From NCBI GenBank assembly GCA_001942045.1, contig MSTD01000020.1, positions 11,277 through 75,276 on the forward strand: a stretch of DNA of 64,000 bases. The letters run 5' to 3'. The stretch's first letter is position 1. Every line of letters starts with the position of its first letter. The translations under genes and the position numbers were made by a program. This DNA is from Mycolicibacterium porcinum (GTDB lineage: Bacteria; Actinomycetota; Actinomycetes; Mycobacteriales; Mycobacteriaceae). The notes under the pieces were generated by a model. That model did not search any database, was not told where the DNA came from, and saw only the letters and a program-made list of their open reading frames with translations. Positions 47,334-60,081 of this stretch are shown piece after piece.

Positions 47334-48239
47334 GTGAGCAAGATTCTCGTTGGTTCGGCCCCCGACTCTTGGGGTGTGTGGTTTCCCGACGACCCGAACC
47401 AGACGCCCTATAGCCGTTTCCTCGACGAGGTGGCCGAATCTGGTTACGAATGGATCGAATTGGGTCCGTTCGGCTACCTGCCCACCGATCCGCAGCGGCT
47501 CTCCGACGAACTGGCCCAACGCAACCTGAAGCTGTCCGCCGGAACCGTCTTCGAGCATCTGCACCAGGACAATTCGTGGGATGCAGTGTGGACGCAGATC
47601 GAGGACGTCGCCAAGCTGACCGCCGCCGTCGGCGGTAAGCACGTCGTGGTGATCCCCGAGATGTGGCGCGACCCGGCCACCGGCGCGGTGCTCGAAGATC
47701 GCAGCCTGACGACCGAACAGTGGCGCAAGAAGACGCAGGGCATGAACGAGCTCGGCAAGGCCATGTTCGAAAAGTACGGTGTACGTGCGCAATACCACCC
47801 GCACGCCGACAGCCACGTCGACACCGAGGAGAACGTGTATCGCTTCCTCGACGGCACCGACGGCGAATACGTCAACCTGTGCCTGGACACCGGGCACATC
47901 AGCTACTGCGGCGGCGACAACATCGCCATCATCCGCCGGGCCCCCGAGCGCATCGGCTACCTGCACCTCAAGCAGGTCGACCCCGAGGTGCGGGCCAAGG
48001 TCGAGGCTGAGGACCTCCCCTTCGGCGAGGCCGTCAAGCTGGGCGCGATGACCGAACCGCCGCTGGGCATTCCGGAGATGCCGCCGTTGCTCGCCGAGAT
48101 CGACAAGCTCGGCATCGACGTGTTCGCGATCGTCGAACAGGACATGTACCCCTGCGAGGTCGACGCTCCCCTGCCCATCGCCAAGCGGACCCGAAACTAC
48201 CTGGGTTCGTGTGGCATCCCTTCCGTCCGTTTCAACTAG
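47334..48239 (+). CDS. iolE: myo-inosose-2 dehydratase
   Basis: 301 residues from GTG. Xylose-isomerase-like barrel: GSAPDSWGVWFPDDPNQTP, VEWIELGPFGYLP-type start, YHPHADSHVDTEENVYRFL and LCLDTGHISYCGGDN with the metal ligands, and HLKQVDPEV. It removes water from 2-keto-myo-inositol. Its N-terminus differs clearly from the IolE-like protein at 35308, so the two are not recent duplicates. The iolG start is 8 bases downstream. Confidence 0.93.
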   Translation: MSKILVGSAPDSWGVWFPDDPNQTPYSRFLDEVAESGYEWIELGPFGYLPTDPQRLSDELAQRNLKLSAGTVFEHLHQDNSWDAVWTQIEDVAKLTAAVGGKHVVVIPEMWRDPATGAVLEDRSLTTEQWRKKTQGMNELGKAMFEKYGVRAQYHPHADSHVDTEENVYRFLDGTDGEYVNLCLDTGHISYCGGDNIAIIRRAPERIGYLHLKQVDPEVRAKVEAEDLPFGEAVKLGAMTEPPLGIPEMPPLLAEIDKLGIDVFAIVEQDMYPCEVDAPLPIAKRTRNYLGSCGIPSVRFN

Positions 48240-48247
48240 GAGCACCG

Positions 48248-49279
48248 ATGTCTGATCTACGTGTCGCCGTCCTCGGCGTCGGCATCATGGGCGCCGACCA
48301 CGTCGCGCGCCTGACCAGCCGGATTTCCGGTGCCCGAGTCGTCGTGGTGAACGATTTTCTCGCCGAGAAAGCCGAGAAGATCGCTGCGAACATCCCGGGC
48401 TGCCGGTCCGTCACCGATCCGCTCGACGCCATCGCCGATCCTGAAGTCGATGCCGTCGTACTCGCGACGCCAGGGCCGACGCACGACAAGCAACTGCTGG
48501 CCTGTCTGGAGCACGGCAAACCAGTACTCTGCGAAAAGCCGTTGACCACCGACGTCGAGTCGTCACTCGAGGTGGTCAAGCGTGAGGCGGAGCTCGGAAA
48601 GCGGCTCATCCAGGTCGGTTTCATGCGCCGGTTCGACGAGGAGTACATGCAGCTGAAGGCCCTGCTCGACGCCGGCGAGTTCGGCCGCGCGCTGGTGCTG
48701 CACTGTGTACACCGCAACCCGGCTGTGCCCCCGAGCTTCGACAGCTCCATGATCGTCAAGGATTCCCTGGTCCACGAGGTCGACGTGACCCGGTTCCTGT
48801 TCGACGAGGAGATCGACTCGATCCAGATTCTGAAGCCGGCTGTCAATCCCGGTGCCCCCGACGGCATTCAGGACCCACAGATCGCCCTCATGCGCACCGT
48901 CTCCGGCAAGCACGTGGACGTCGAATTGTTCGTCACCACCGGAGTGGCCTATGAGGTGCGCACCGAACTGGTCGGCGAAAAGGGTTCCGCATTCATCGGA
49001 CTCGATGTCGGGCTGATCCGCAAAGGCGCCTCGGGAACCTGGGGTGGCACCATCACCCCCGGGTTCCGGGAGCGGTTCGGACGGGCCTACGACATCGAGT
49101 TCCAGCGCTGGGTCGACGCTGTTCAGCACGGCAGCTCGACCGGGGATTACACAGACGGCCCCACGGCATGGGACGGCTACGCCGCGGCGGCAGTGTGCGC
49201 GGCCGGTGTCAAGGCACTGGAGACCGGCCTTCCGGTCGCGGTGGGCATGGTGGCGCGCGAGTCGATCCCGGGGGCGTAG
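48248..49279 (+). CDS. iolG: Inositol 2-dehydrogenase
   Basis: 343 residues from ATG at 48248. Gfo/Idh/MocA fold: VAVLGVGIMGADHVARL binds NAD, CEKPLTTD has the catalytic Lys, and VKDSLVHEVDVTRFLFDE carries the conserved Asp and His of inositol dehydrogenases. Oxidises myo-inositol to 2-keto-myo-inositol, the first step after uptake. The next gene starts 2 bases past its stop. Confidence 0.93.
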   Translation: MSDLRVAVLGVGIMGADHVARLTSRISGARVVVVNDFLAEKAEKIAANIPGCRSVTDPLDAIADPEVDAVVLATPGPTHDKQLLACLEHGKPVLCEKPLTTDVESSLEVVKREAELGKRLIQVGFMRRFDEEYMQLKALLDAGEFGRALVLHCVHRNPAVPPSFDSSMIVKDSLVHEVDVTRFLFDEEIDSIQILKPAVNPGAPDGIQDPQIALMRTVSGKHVDVELFVTTGVAYEVRTELVGEKGSAFIGLDVGLIRKGASGTWGGTITPGFRERFGRAYDIEFQRWVDAVQHGSSTGDYTDGPTAWDGYAAAAVCAAGVKALETGLPVAVGMVARESIPGA

Positions 49280-49281
49280 CG

Positions 49282-50157
49282 ATGAAGATCGCCCTGGATC
49301 CCACCCCGTTCCACCACGACTACGAGTTGCTCGAATTCCCCCGCCTGGTGGCCGAACTCGGCTACGAGTACCTGCAGCTGACCCCGCACCGGGACTTCAT
49401 CCCGTTCTTCAATCATCCGCGTGCCGACGACGCACTGGTGACGGCGTTTCGAAAGGCGTGTGCCGATGCCGGAGTGGGGATCGCCTCGGTGCTGCCGGTG
49501 CTGCGCTGGTCCAGCCCGGACCCCGACGCGCGCGAAGCTGCGGTACGCAACTGGAAGCGCGTCATCCAGATCACCGTCGACCTCGGCGTCAACGTGATCA
49601 ACACCGAGTTCTCCGGCCGTCCGGAGAAAGCCGAGGAATCCGAGCGCGCGTTCTTCCGGTCGATGGAGGAACTACTGCCGATCATCGAACGCGAAGGCAT
49701 CGATGTCCGGATCGATCCGCACCCAGACGATTTCGTCGAGGACGGCCTCGAAGCAGTGCGCATCATCCGTGGGGTCAACTCCCCCAACATCGGCATGGTG
49801 TACGTGGCGTGCCACACCTATCATATGGGCGGCAACATGATTGACATCATGCGTGCCGCCGGTGACAAGCTGCGCCTGGTTCACGTCGCCGACACCATGG
49901 ACCACCACCGCAGCCATGGACTGCGCTACATCACCAACCCGCCCGGCAACCCGGTGCGGGTGCACCAGCACCTGAAAATCGGTGACGGCGACATCAATTG
50001 GGACGAGTTCTTCGGCGGCCTGGCCGAGCTCGGCTTCTACGACCGCGCCGACACCGTCATGGTGTCGTCGGTGTTCGCCGAGGACGAGAATGCCCACGAC
50101 GTGTCGCGGTATCAGCTGAAGACGATGACGGAGTACGTCACGAAGTACCGCGGATGA
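49282..50157 (+). CDS. IolH/IolI-like TIM-barrel protein
   Basis: 291 residues from ATG at 49282; the longer frame reads over iolG. Barrel motifs: IALDPTPFHHDYELLEFPR, NTEFSGRPEKAEESERAF, DVRIDPHPDDFVEDGLEAV and HVADTMDHHRS with His/Glu/Asp metal ligands. It belongs with the IolH/IolI group found at the ends of iol operons. IolI interconverts keto-inositol isomers, widening the set of inositols used; IolH is less defined. I cannot choose between them. Last gene of the iol operon. Confidence 0.82.
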   Translation: MKIALDPTPFHHDYELLEFPRLVAELGYEYLQLTPHRDFIPFFNHPRADDALVTAFRKACADAGVGIASVLPVLRWSSPDPDAREAAVRNWKRVIQITVDLGVNVINTEFSGRPEKAEESERAFFRSMEELLPIIEREGIDVRIDPHPDDFVEDGLEAVRIIRGVNSPNIGMVYVACHTYHMGGNMIDIMRAAGDKLRLVHVADTMDHHRSHGLRYITNPPGNPVRVHQHLKIGDGDINWDEFFGGLAELGFYDRADTVMVSSVFAEDENAHDVSRYQLKTMTEYVTKYRG

Positions 50158-50167
50158 CCTCCCCCGG

Positions 50168-51109
50168 TTAGGTTCCCTGCCCCGCTGAGGCCCACCAACC
50201 GTCGATGCGCGTTCCGAGGTCGAGATCGGCGGCCACCTCGACGAGCGCGGCGGCCACGATCGACGCGGGCGCACGGTCGAGCACCACCAGTCCGATCGCC
50301 GGACGCGGACCGTGCTGCACCATCGGCCGCGCGGCGAACCCCGGAGGCACGCCGAGTTGTGGCAGCCACGCGGTCGAGGCGATGGTCGCGCGCGGTGAGT
50401 TCGTCAGGTGGGCATAGAGCGCGTCGACCGAATCCGCCTCCACCACGGGGCGATAACGCACGCCTTCGGCGGCCATGTTGGCGTCCAGGATGCGCCGGTT
50501 GCGCATCGTGGTGGTCAGCACGCAGAGCGGCAGCCCGGCCGCATCCGACCAGGCGATCTCCGGCTGGTCCATCAGCGCATGATCGGCCGGCGCCACCAGG
50601 ACGTAGCGCTCCCGGTACATCTCCACCGACCGGGTTCCCGGCGGGGCTTCGTCGTCGAGATAGGTCAATCCGGCGTCGATCTCGAAATCGGCCAGCCGCC
50701 GCGCGATCTCGCGGGACGACAGTGCCTCGATGCGCACCGACGCGGCCGGGTTGCGGCGCAGGAACTCGGTGGTGATGAACGGGCCGGTGGGTACCGCGGT
50801 CGGGATCGCCCCGATCCGGGCCGTGACGGTCAACCGTCCGCGCATGCGGTCGATGTCGGCGAGCATGTCGTCGCGTTCGGCGACGATCCGCTGTGCCCAC
50901 GTCACGACCCGCTGGCCCTCCTCGGTGAACCCTTCGAACCGCTGCCCCCGCTGCACGATGACGATCCCCAGCTCGCGTTCCAGCCGGCGGATAGCCACCG
51001 ACAGTGTCGGCTGGCTCACGTGGCACCGCGCGGCCGCCCGACCGAAGTGCCGCTCGGTCGCCAGCGCCAGCAGGTAGTCCAGCTGCTGTAGCAGGACATC
51101 ACTCGCCAT
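50168..51109 (-). CDS. LysR-family regulator
   Basis: 313 residues from ATG at 51109 with GGGGAG upstream. N-terminal LysR helix-turn-helix: LLQQLDYLLALATERHFGRA, CHVSQPTLSVAIRRLERELG. The C-terminal effector domain is of the OxyR/CbbR-like two-lobe type (TARIGAIPTAVPTGPFITTEFL). It is divergent from fdhF with a 116-base gap carrying a LysR box, so it most likely controls fdhF-fdhD. It converges with the iol operon, 10 bases between stops. Confidence 0.9.
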   Translation of the reverse strand: MASDVLLQQLDYLLALATERHFGRAAARCHVSQPTLSVAIRRLERELGIVIVQRGQRFEGFTEEGQRVVTWAQRIVAERDDMLADIDRMRGRLTVTARIGAIPTAVPTGPFITTEFLRRNPAASVRIEALSSREIARRLADFEIDAGLTYLDDEAPPGTRSVEMYRERYVLVAPADHALMDQPEIAWSDAAGLPLCVLTTTMRNRRILDANMAAEGVRYRPVVEADSVDALYAHLTNSPRATIASTAWLPQLGVPPGFAARPMVQHGPRPAIGLVVLDRAPASIVAAALVEVAADLDLGTRIDGWWASAGQGT

Positions 51110-51133
51110 GGCTCCCCGCATTCGTCACCGTTC

Positions 51134-51150
51134 GATAGAAAACATCTATC
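51134..51150. promoter_or_regulatory. LysR-type box
   Basis: GATAGA-AAACA-TCTATC is a perfect 6-5-6 inverted repeat containing the ATA-N9-TAT / T-N11-A form of LysR sites. It lies 25 bases from the LysR start and about 76 bases before the fdhF start point, where LysR proteins usually bind to activate the divergent gene and repress their own. Confidence 0.7.
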
Positions 51151-51213
51151 ACTGCATGTGAAATATCGAATATGCAGGTCCGCCAAGCGGCGGGTCCGGC
51201 GGTTTTCGAGGAC

Positions 51214-51219
51214 TAGATT
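51214..51219 (+). promoter_or_regulatory. Probable -10 element of leaderless fdhF
   Basis: TAGATT ends 6 bases before the fdhF ATG, with no ribosome-binding site in between. Same hexamer and spacing as at 23581. Transcription would begin at or next to the A of ATG. Confidence 0.55.
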
Positions 51220-51225
51220 GGGTTC

Positions 51226-53516
<2,291 letters not shown>

Positions 53517-53517
<1 letters not shown>

Positions 53518-54341
53518 TGGGCCGGGTCACCGCTCGACGCCGCGCCCACCACCTGTCGGGCGACACCGCCGAGGCCCGCCCGGAAACCCTGGTGGTCGAG
53601 GAACCGCTGGAGATCCGGGTGGACGGCACGCCCATCACCGTCACCATGCGCACCCCGGGTGCCGATGTCGAATTGGCCCAAGGGTTTCTGCTGACCGAGG
53701 GCCTGATCGCACAGCGTGAGGACTTGGTGTCGGTGCGCTACTGCCGGGGCAGCAACGAGGACGGGGTCAACACCTACAACGTTCTCGACGTGACTCTGGC
53801 GCCCGGCGTCCCCAAGCCTGACGTCGACGTCACCCGCAACTTCTACACCACGTCGTCGTGCGGGGTGTGCGGCAAGGCCTCGCTGGAAGCGGTGAGGTTG
53901 AGCAGCAAGCACTGCCCCGGCGATGACCCGTCGACGGTTGCCGCCACGGTGCTCTCGGAGATGCCCACGCATCTGCGGGCCGCGCAGAAGGTGTTTCACA
54001 GCACCGGCGGCCTGCACGCCGCGGCCCTGTTCTCCGTCGACGGCGACATGCTCGCGGTACGTGAGGACATCGGCAGGCACAACGCCGTGGACAAGGTGAT
54101 CGGTTGGGCATTGGAGCACAACCGGATTCCGTCGGCCGGCACGGTCCTTCTGGTCAGCGGCCGGGCCTCGTTCGAGCTCACCCAGAAGGCCGTGATGGCG
54201 GGCATTCCGATCCTGGCCGCGGTGTCGGCGCCCTCGTCGTTGGCGGTCGATCTGGCCGGACAATCCGGGCTGACCCTGGTGGCCTTCCTGCGGGGCGACT
54301 CGATGAACGTCTACACCCGCCCCGACCGCGTCACCCGCTGA
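53517..54341 (+). CDS. fdhD: Formate dehydrogenase sulfurtransferase FdhD
   Basis: 274 residues from a GTG that shares one base with the fdhF stop. FdhD passes sulfur from IscS-type desulfurase to the Mo cofactor of formate dehydrogenases. The persulfide loop [15 protein letters not shown] (CxxC near 114-118), the [12 protein letters not shown] stretch and [16 protein letters not shown] are all family signatures. Its presence says the FdhF-type partner needs a sulfurated Mo site. A strong terminator follows 12 bases past the stop. Confidence 0.95.
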
Positions 54342-54352
54342 GTCGCCGAATG

Positions 54353-54382
54353 CAAAAAGCCCCGCCGTAGCGGGGCTTTTGC
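54353..54382. terminator. Intrinsic terminator after fdhD
   Basis: AAAAGCCCCGC-CGTA-GCGGGGCTTTT (stem 54355-54365 with 54370-54380) is a perfect 11-base stem with a T-run on the plus strand and on the minus strand too. It ends fdhF-fdhD and can also stop clpX transcripts 70 bases beyond the clpX stop. Confidence 0.9.
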
Positions 54383-54452
54383 TTTTGCCTGTCAGGCGGT
54401 GCTCGATTGCCTGACTCCTCAACGCGGCTCGTGCCTCGCCGCTTGATCGTCG

Positions 54453-55733
<1,281 letters not shown>

Positions 55734-56140
55734 GTGGGGGGGTCCTACTTCCTGTTCGCAGTCTGTCGTTACGCCAGTTGCTGGGTCACCTCGGGCGTAA
55801 ACCCGACGCTACCCGTTCGTTCCGTTGCGGTGCGACCGATAGGGCCGAATCGCTCCGGTGGTATTTGTTCGTGTGCAGGAGAACATATCTCTCCTGACCG
55901 CTCGTCACCCTTCGGCACGCTGACTGTGTCCCTGGCGTGTCGTTACCGAGCGAGGGCGAATAGCCGAGCGACGAGGTCCGTACCGGGTGTTCGCCGCGGT
56001 CGAGGATACCGGGACCGCTCGAACACCGACGCAGACGCAGGTCAGCGGGGTTTCCGCCGTCCTGCCTGACGACGCACGCCCCGCACCGGCGGTAACCGGG
56101 CAGGGCGTGTGTCATCGGGCGGAGGTTGCCGCTGGGGGTA
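55734..56140 (-). promoter_or_regulatory. clpX upstream region with a palindrome
   Basis: 407 bases with no convincing gene. CAGGAGA-N7-TCTCCTG (55876-55896) is a perfect 7-base inverted repeat about 145 bases before the clpX start and could bind a regulator or fold in the leader. I could not find an unambiguous ClgR box. The 44 bases next to clpX hold the ribosome-binding region. Confidence 0.5.
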
Positions 56141-56788
56141 CTAGCTGCTCTGCGCGGACAGCTTGCGGTACTCCAGGACCGTGTCGATGATCCCGTAGTC
56201 CTTGGCCTCCTCAGCGGTCAGGATCTTGTCGCGGTCGGTGTCCTTGCGGATGACCTCGGGATCCTTTCCGGTGTGGCGGGCCAGCGTGGTCTCCATCAGG
56301 GTGCGCATCCGCTCGATCTCGGCGGCCTGGATCTCCAGGTCCGAGAACTGGCCCTGGATCACTCCGGACAGCGACGGCTGGTGGATCAGCACCCGGGCAT
56401 TCGGCAAGGCCAGACGCTTGCCCGGGGTACCGGCGGCCAGCAGGACCGCGGCGGCCGAGGCGGCCTGCCCGAGGCACACCGTCTGGATGTCGGCGCGCAC
56501 GTACTGCATGGTGTCGTAGATCGCCATCAGCGAGGTGAACGAGCCACCGGGCGAGTTGATGTACATGGTGATGTCGCGGTCGGGATCCAGCGACTCCAGC
56601 ACGAGCAGCTGGGCCATGATGTCGTTGGCCGACGCGTCGTCCACCTGCACGCCGAGGAAGATGATGCGCTCCTCGAACAGCTTGTTGTACGGGTTCGATT
56701 CCTTGACACCGAAGCTGCTGTGCTCGATGAACGACGGAAGGATGTAGCGCGCCTGCGGCGCCAAGCGGGGATCAGTGTGGTCGGTCAT
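56141..56788 (-). CDS. clpP2: ClpP2 protease subunit
   Basis: 215 residues. Serine peptidase subunit of the mixed ClpP1P2 barrel, essential in mycobacteria. Catalytic Ser in [13 protein letters not shown] and His in [10 protein letters not shown] are present, the Asp following in the handle region ([10 protein letters not shown]). The [32 protein letters not shown] start matches the mycobacterial ClpP2 (short stretches: [13 protein letters not shown]). It overlaps the clpP1 stop by 4 bases, so the two subunits are made together. Confidence 0.97.
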   Translation of the reverse strand: MTDHTDPRLAPQARYILPSFIEHSSFGVKESNPYNKLFEERIIFLGVQVDDASANDIMAQLLVLESLDPDRDITMYINSPGGSFTSLMAIYDTMQYVRADIQTVCLGQAASAAAVLLAAGTPGKRLALPNARVLIHQPSLSGVIQGQFSDLEIQAAEIERMRTLMETTLARHTGKDPEVIRKDTDRDKILTAEEAKDYGIIDTVLEYRKLSAQSS

Positions 56789-57396
56789 TTGTCTAGTCCT
56801 GCTCCCGGTCCGGTGCCGTTGACGTTGGCGCTGGTGATGATGTGGTCGACAAACCCGTATTCCAAGGCTTCCGGGGCGGTGAACCAGCGGTCGCGGTCCG
56901 AGTCGGCCTCGATGCGCTCGATCGTCTGCCCGGTGAACTCGGCGTTGAGCCGGAACATTTCCTTCTTGATGACCGCGAACTGCTCGGCCTGGATGGCAAT
57001 GTCCGCGGCGCTACCGGTGACGCCGCCCAACGGCTGGTGCATCAGGATCCGGGCGTGCGGCAGGGCGTAACGCTTGCCCTTGGTGCCCGCAGCCAGAAGG
57101 AATTCACCCATCGAGGCCGCCATGCCCATCGCGTACGTGGCGATGTCGCACGGGGCCAGCACCATCGTGTCGTAGATGGCCATACCGGCGCTGATCGAAC
57201 CGCCCGGCGAGTTGATGTAGAGGTGGATGTCCTTGGTCGGATCCTCCGCCGACAGCAACAGGATCTGCGCGCACAGCTTGTTGGCGATGTCGTCGTCCAC
57301 TTGGGAACCCAGGAAGATGATCCGCTCGGCAAGCAAGCGCTCATAGACGGAGTCGACGAGGCTGAACCCGCTCCCGTTCGAACGCATGTCAGTCAC
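56785..57396 (-). CDS. clpP1: ClpP1 protease subunit
   Basis: 203 residues from GTG at 57396 ([19 protein letters not shown]), which matches the mycobacterial N-terminus; a GTG 8 codons earlier (57420) or ATG 3 codons later are alternatives. Catalytic Ser in [12 protein letters not shown], His in [10 protein letters not shown], Asp in [10 protein letters not shown]. Forms the ClpP1 ring that pairs with ClpP2 and docks ClpX or ClpC1. Lies between tig (97 bases upstream) and clpP2. Confidence 0.96.
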   Translation of the reverse strand: MTDMRSNGSGFSLVDSVYERLLAERIIFLGSQVDDDIANKLCAQILLLSAEDPTKDIHLYINSPGGSISAGMAIYDTMVLAPCDIATYAMGMAASMGEFLLAAGTKGKRYALPHARILMHQPLGGVTGSAADIAIQAEQFAVIKKEMFRLNAEFTGQTIERIEADSDRDRWFTAPEALEYGFVDHIITSANVNGTGPGAGLDK

Positions 57397-57493
57397 GACT
57401 GGATACCTGCTTTCTCTCACGCGTTGGTACTGACGACACTAACGAAACTGGGGCGCCACGCACTCCCGTACGGGGGCGCGTTCGCTCACAGCG

Positions 57494-58882
57494 TCATTCG
57501 GTGGCGTCGGCGTCCTTGTCGGTGTCCTCGTCGGCAGACTCGCCCTCGGCCTGCGCAGCCTCGGCCGGGCCGAAGAACTCGGTGGTGTCGATCACGGTGC
57601 CGTCGGTGTCGGTCACGGTGGCGGCGTGCACCACAGCGGCGATCGTCAGGCCGCGACGCACGTCGGCGAACATGGCCGGCAGCTGGTTGTTCTGCTGCAG
57701 GATCTGGATCAGCTGCTGGGGCTCGATGCCGTACTGACGCGACATCAGCACCAGACGCTCGGTCAGATCGTTCTGGCCGACCTGGATGTCGAGCTTGTCG
57801 GCGACGGCATCCATCAAAAGCTGGGTCTTGACAGCCTTTTCGGCGTTCGACTTGTTCTCGGCGTCGAATTCCTCACGGCTGCTGCCCTGTTCGGTCAGCT
57901 GCTCGGCGAACTTGTCCTCATCGTGATCGAGACCATGGATCGCGTTGTGCAGCGTGTCGTCGATCTGGGCCTGAACGATCTTCTCCGGCAACGGAACTTC
58001 GGTCTGCTCCAGCAGCGCCTCGATCGCCTTGTCGCGGATCTGCTCGGCCTGCTGCACGCTCTTGACGCGCTTGACCTGGTCGGTCAGGCTCTCCTTGAGC
58101 TCCTCGATGGTGTCGAATTCGCTTGCCAGCTGGGCGAACTCGTCGTCAGCCTCGGGCAGCTCGCGTTCCTTGACCGACTTCACGGTCACCGTCACTTCGG
58201 CGTCCTTGCCGGCGAACTCGCCCGCGGCCAGCTTGGTGGTGAAGACCTTGGACTCGCCGGCCTTCAGACCGGTGATCGCCTCGTCGAGACCTTCGATCAG
58301 CTGACCGGAACCGACCTCGTGCGACAGGCCCTCGGTGGCGGCCTCGGGCACCTCGGTGCCGTCGACGGTGGCCGACAGGTCGATCGAGACGAAGTCGCCT
58401 TCCTTCGCGCCCCGGTCGACACCGGTCAGGGTGCCGAAGCGGGCCCGCAGTGACTGCAGCTCGGCGTCGACGGCCTCATCGTCCACCTGGATCGGGTCGA
58501 CGGTGATCTTGAGCGCGTCGAACTCGGGCAGGGTGATTTCGGGACGCACGTCGACCTCGGCGGTGAACGCCAACTCCTGGCCGTCCTCCAGCTTGGTCAC
58601 CTCGATCTCGGGCTGACCCAGCGGCTTGACGTCGGAAGCCGTGACGGCCTCGCTGTAGCGGCTCGGCAGCGCGTCGTTGACGACCTGCTCCAGCACCGCA
58701 CCGCGGCCGACACGGGCCTCCAGCAGCTTGCGCGGGGCCTTGCCCGGGCGGAAGCCGGGCAGGCGGACCTGCTGGGCCAGCGCCTTGAACGCGCGATCGA
58801 AATCGGGCTCAAGCTCGGTGAAGGGCACCTCCACATTGATGCGAACCCGGGTGGGGCTCAACTGCTCGACCGTGCTCTTCAC
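57494..58882 (-). CDS. tig: Trigger factor
   Basis: 462 residues from GTG. Ribosome-bound chaperone and peptidyl-prolyl isomerase. N-terminal ribosome-docking loop [18 protein letters not shown]-like domain near 160-245 ([17 protein letters not shown]), then the helical C-terminal arms and an acidic tail ([17 protein letters not shown]). It precedes clpP1-clpP2, the common bacterial arrangement joining folding and proteolysis. Confidence 0.97.
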   Translation of the reverse strand: MKSTVEQLSPTRVRINVEVPFTELEPDFDRAFKALAQQVRLPGFRPGKAPRKLLEARVGRGAVLEQVVNDALPSRYSEAVTASDVKPLGQPEIEVTKLEDGQELAFTAEVDVRPEITLPEFDALKITVDPIQVDDEAVDAELQSLRARFGTLTGVDRGAKEGDFVSIDLSATVDGTEVPEAATEGLSHEVGSGQLIEGLDEAITGLKAGESKVFTTKLAAGEFAGKDAEVTVTVKSVKERELPEADDEFAQLASEFDTIEELKESLTDQVKRVKSVQQAEQIRDKAIEALLEQTEVPLPEKIVQAQIDDTLHNAIHGLDHDEDKFAEQLTEQGSSREEFDAENKSNAEKAVKTQLLMDAVADKLDIQVGQNDLTERLVLMSRQYGIEPQQLIQILQQNNQLPAMFADVRRGLTIAAVVHAATVTDTDGTVIDTTEFFGPAEAAQAEGESADEDTDKDADATE

Positions 58883-58924
58883 TGTTCCTGCTCCTAGATA
58901 GTCCTGGTCGTACTGGCGGGTGAG

Positions 58925-58998
58925 TCGGGGTGACAGGATTTGAACCTGCGGCCTTCCGCTCCCAAAGCGGATGCGCTACCAAGCTGCGCTACACCCCG
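58925..58998 (-). tRNA. tRNA-Pro (anticodon TGG)
   Basis: 74 bases that fold as a complete cloverleaf. Acceptor CGGGGTG pairs with CACCCCG, discriminator A, D-arm GCGCAGCTTGGTAGCGC, anticodon loop TTTGGGA, T-arm with GGTTCAAATCC. CCA is not encoded. Lies between tig and the glycine tRNA on the opposite strand. Confidence 0.97.
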
Positions 58999-59125
58999 TG
59001 GTGGTGGTCGACCCGCTGCGGCAAAAACCCGCGAATGGACCACGCGAGATACTACGTGCTCACGGCACGGAGCATTCAATTGGCTTTGATCGGGGGCACA
59101 CCGGTACAGTGCTGATGCTGCACAT

Positions 59126-59199
59126 GCGGGCGTAGCTCAATGGTAGAGCCCTAGTCTTCCAAACTAGCTACGCGGGTTCGATTCCCGTCGCCCGCTCCA
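59126..59199 (+). tRNA. tRNA-Gly (anticodon TCC)
   Basis: Cloverleaf with acceptor GCGGGCG/CGCCCGC, D-arm GCTCAATGGTAGAGC, anticodon loop CTTCCAA, T-arm GGTTCGATTCC, discriminator T and an encoded CCA at 59197-59199. The mature body is 71 bases. A terminator follows 5 bases later. Confidence 0.97.
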
Positions 59200-59203
59200 C
59201 ACG

Positions 59204-59226
59204 AACCGCCCTCACGGGCGGTTTTC
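59204..59226 (+). terminator. Terminator of the tRNA-Gly gene
   Basis: AACCGCCC-TCAC-GGGCGGTT, a perfect 8-base stem followed by TT. Immediately after tRNA-Gly. Confidence 0.8.
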
Positions 59227-59243
59227 TGGTTCATCGGGGCTGA

Positions 59244-59765
59244 TCACCGCCCTGTTCCGCTCGGCGGGTCGATCGGTGTCAGCGAAATCGGCAGCCAATG
59301 CGTGCCCGGCCCCTCGCCGGGGCATCCGGCTCCGCCGATGACGAGGGTGCGCTCGCCGGAGAAGCTGCCGTCAGGGTTCGGGACCCAGTAGTCCGAGCGT
59401 TGGGCCTGCACGGCGCTGCCCGGGTCGTTGCGGTCACAGAAGTAGGGATACTGCCCGCTCGTCTCCCACCGGCCGTTGTTCCATCGATACTCGTAGGAAA
59501 CGGGAGCGCCGGGATTGCGGGCGTGATCGTCCGAATTGTCCATCCGCGCAACACATCCGTTGACATCGCACTGCGTGGTGAATTCGCTGGGCACGGTTAT
59601 CGAATTCATCGGTGTCGGAGTTCCGTTGAACGTCTGTTTCGAGAAGTCGATGAACAAGTCGTAAAACCCGTACAGCGGCGGTGGTTCAATTCGCTCGGCC
59701 TGAGCAATGGGCGATTCGAGAGCTAGAACGCTTGCGGCGAGGGCTATTCCGAGCGTGGTTCTCAT
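59244..59765 (-). CDS. Secreted protein of unknown function
   Basis: 173 residues from ATG at 59765, which starts 4 bases past the stop of the 48-residue gene and gives a clean signal peptide (MRTTLGIALAASVLALESP, cleavage near AQA). Earlier in-frame starts at 59792 and 59786 would overlap that gene. The mature part is beta-rich with four Cys that could form two disulfides (TTQCDVNGCVARM, PYFCDRND, GGAGCPGEG). Similar small exported proteins are common in mycobacteria, but I cannot name a function. Confidence 0.7.
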   Translation of the reverse strand: MRTTLGIALAASVLALESPIAQAERIEPPPLYGFYDLFIDFSKQTFNGTPTPMNSITVPSEFTTQCDVNGCVARMDNSDDHARNPGAPVSYEYRWNNGRWETSGQYPYFCDRNDPGSAVQAQRSDYWVPNPDGSFSGERTLVIGGAGCPGEGPGTHWLPISLTPIDPPSGTGR

Positions 59766-59769
59766 AGCG

Positions 59770-59916
59770 CTACTCGTCCTTGTCATCGTCACGGTGTGCC
59801 GCCTCGATCACCTCGGGTGGCACGGGCTTTTGGAGCCAGGCGCGAATGCGCAATAACCCACCGGCGACGACGCCGACGGCGAATATCGCGACGAGTACCC
59901 ACAACACGGTGGTCAT
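59770..59916 (-). CDS. 48-residue single-pass membrane protein
   Basis: ATG at 59916, stop TAG at 59770-59772. The translation starts MTTVLWVLVAIFAVGVVAGG, one membrane helix of about 20 residues, followed by basic LLRIRAWLQK and an acidic end (HRDDDKDE). The helix, charge pattern and 4-base spacing to the secreted-protein gene support a real gene rather than chance. The AAGGACGAG near its end would be the ribosome-binding site of the next gene. Family unknown. Confidence 0.6.
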   Translation of the reverse strand: MTTVLWVLVAIFAVGVVAGGLLRIRAWLQKPVPPEVIEAAHRDDDKDE

Positions 59917-60081
59917 GGCGTCGAATTATCCCGCTCCTCCCCGCGTTGCGGCCGATTACCCACGAGTAGGCCACTGCCGGGTATCACGCGCGTATCAAAA
60001 CTGGCCGAGCGTCGAAAATCAGAGGAAAGTGAGGTGTATCACACCGCCGGCAAGAGGTCGGTTTGAACGAAAGGCAACGAG

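Noticed and set aside
57421..57493. ClgR operator ahead of clpP1
   Set aside because: ClgR controls clp genes in related bacteria, but no clear palindromic ClgR box could be read here by eye.
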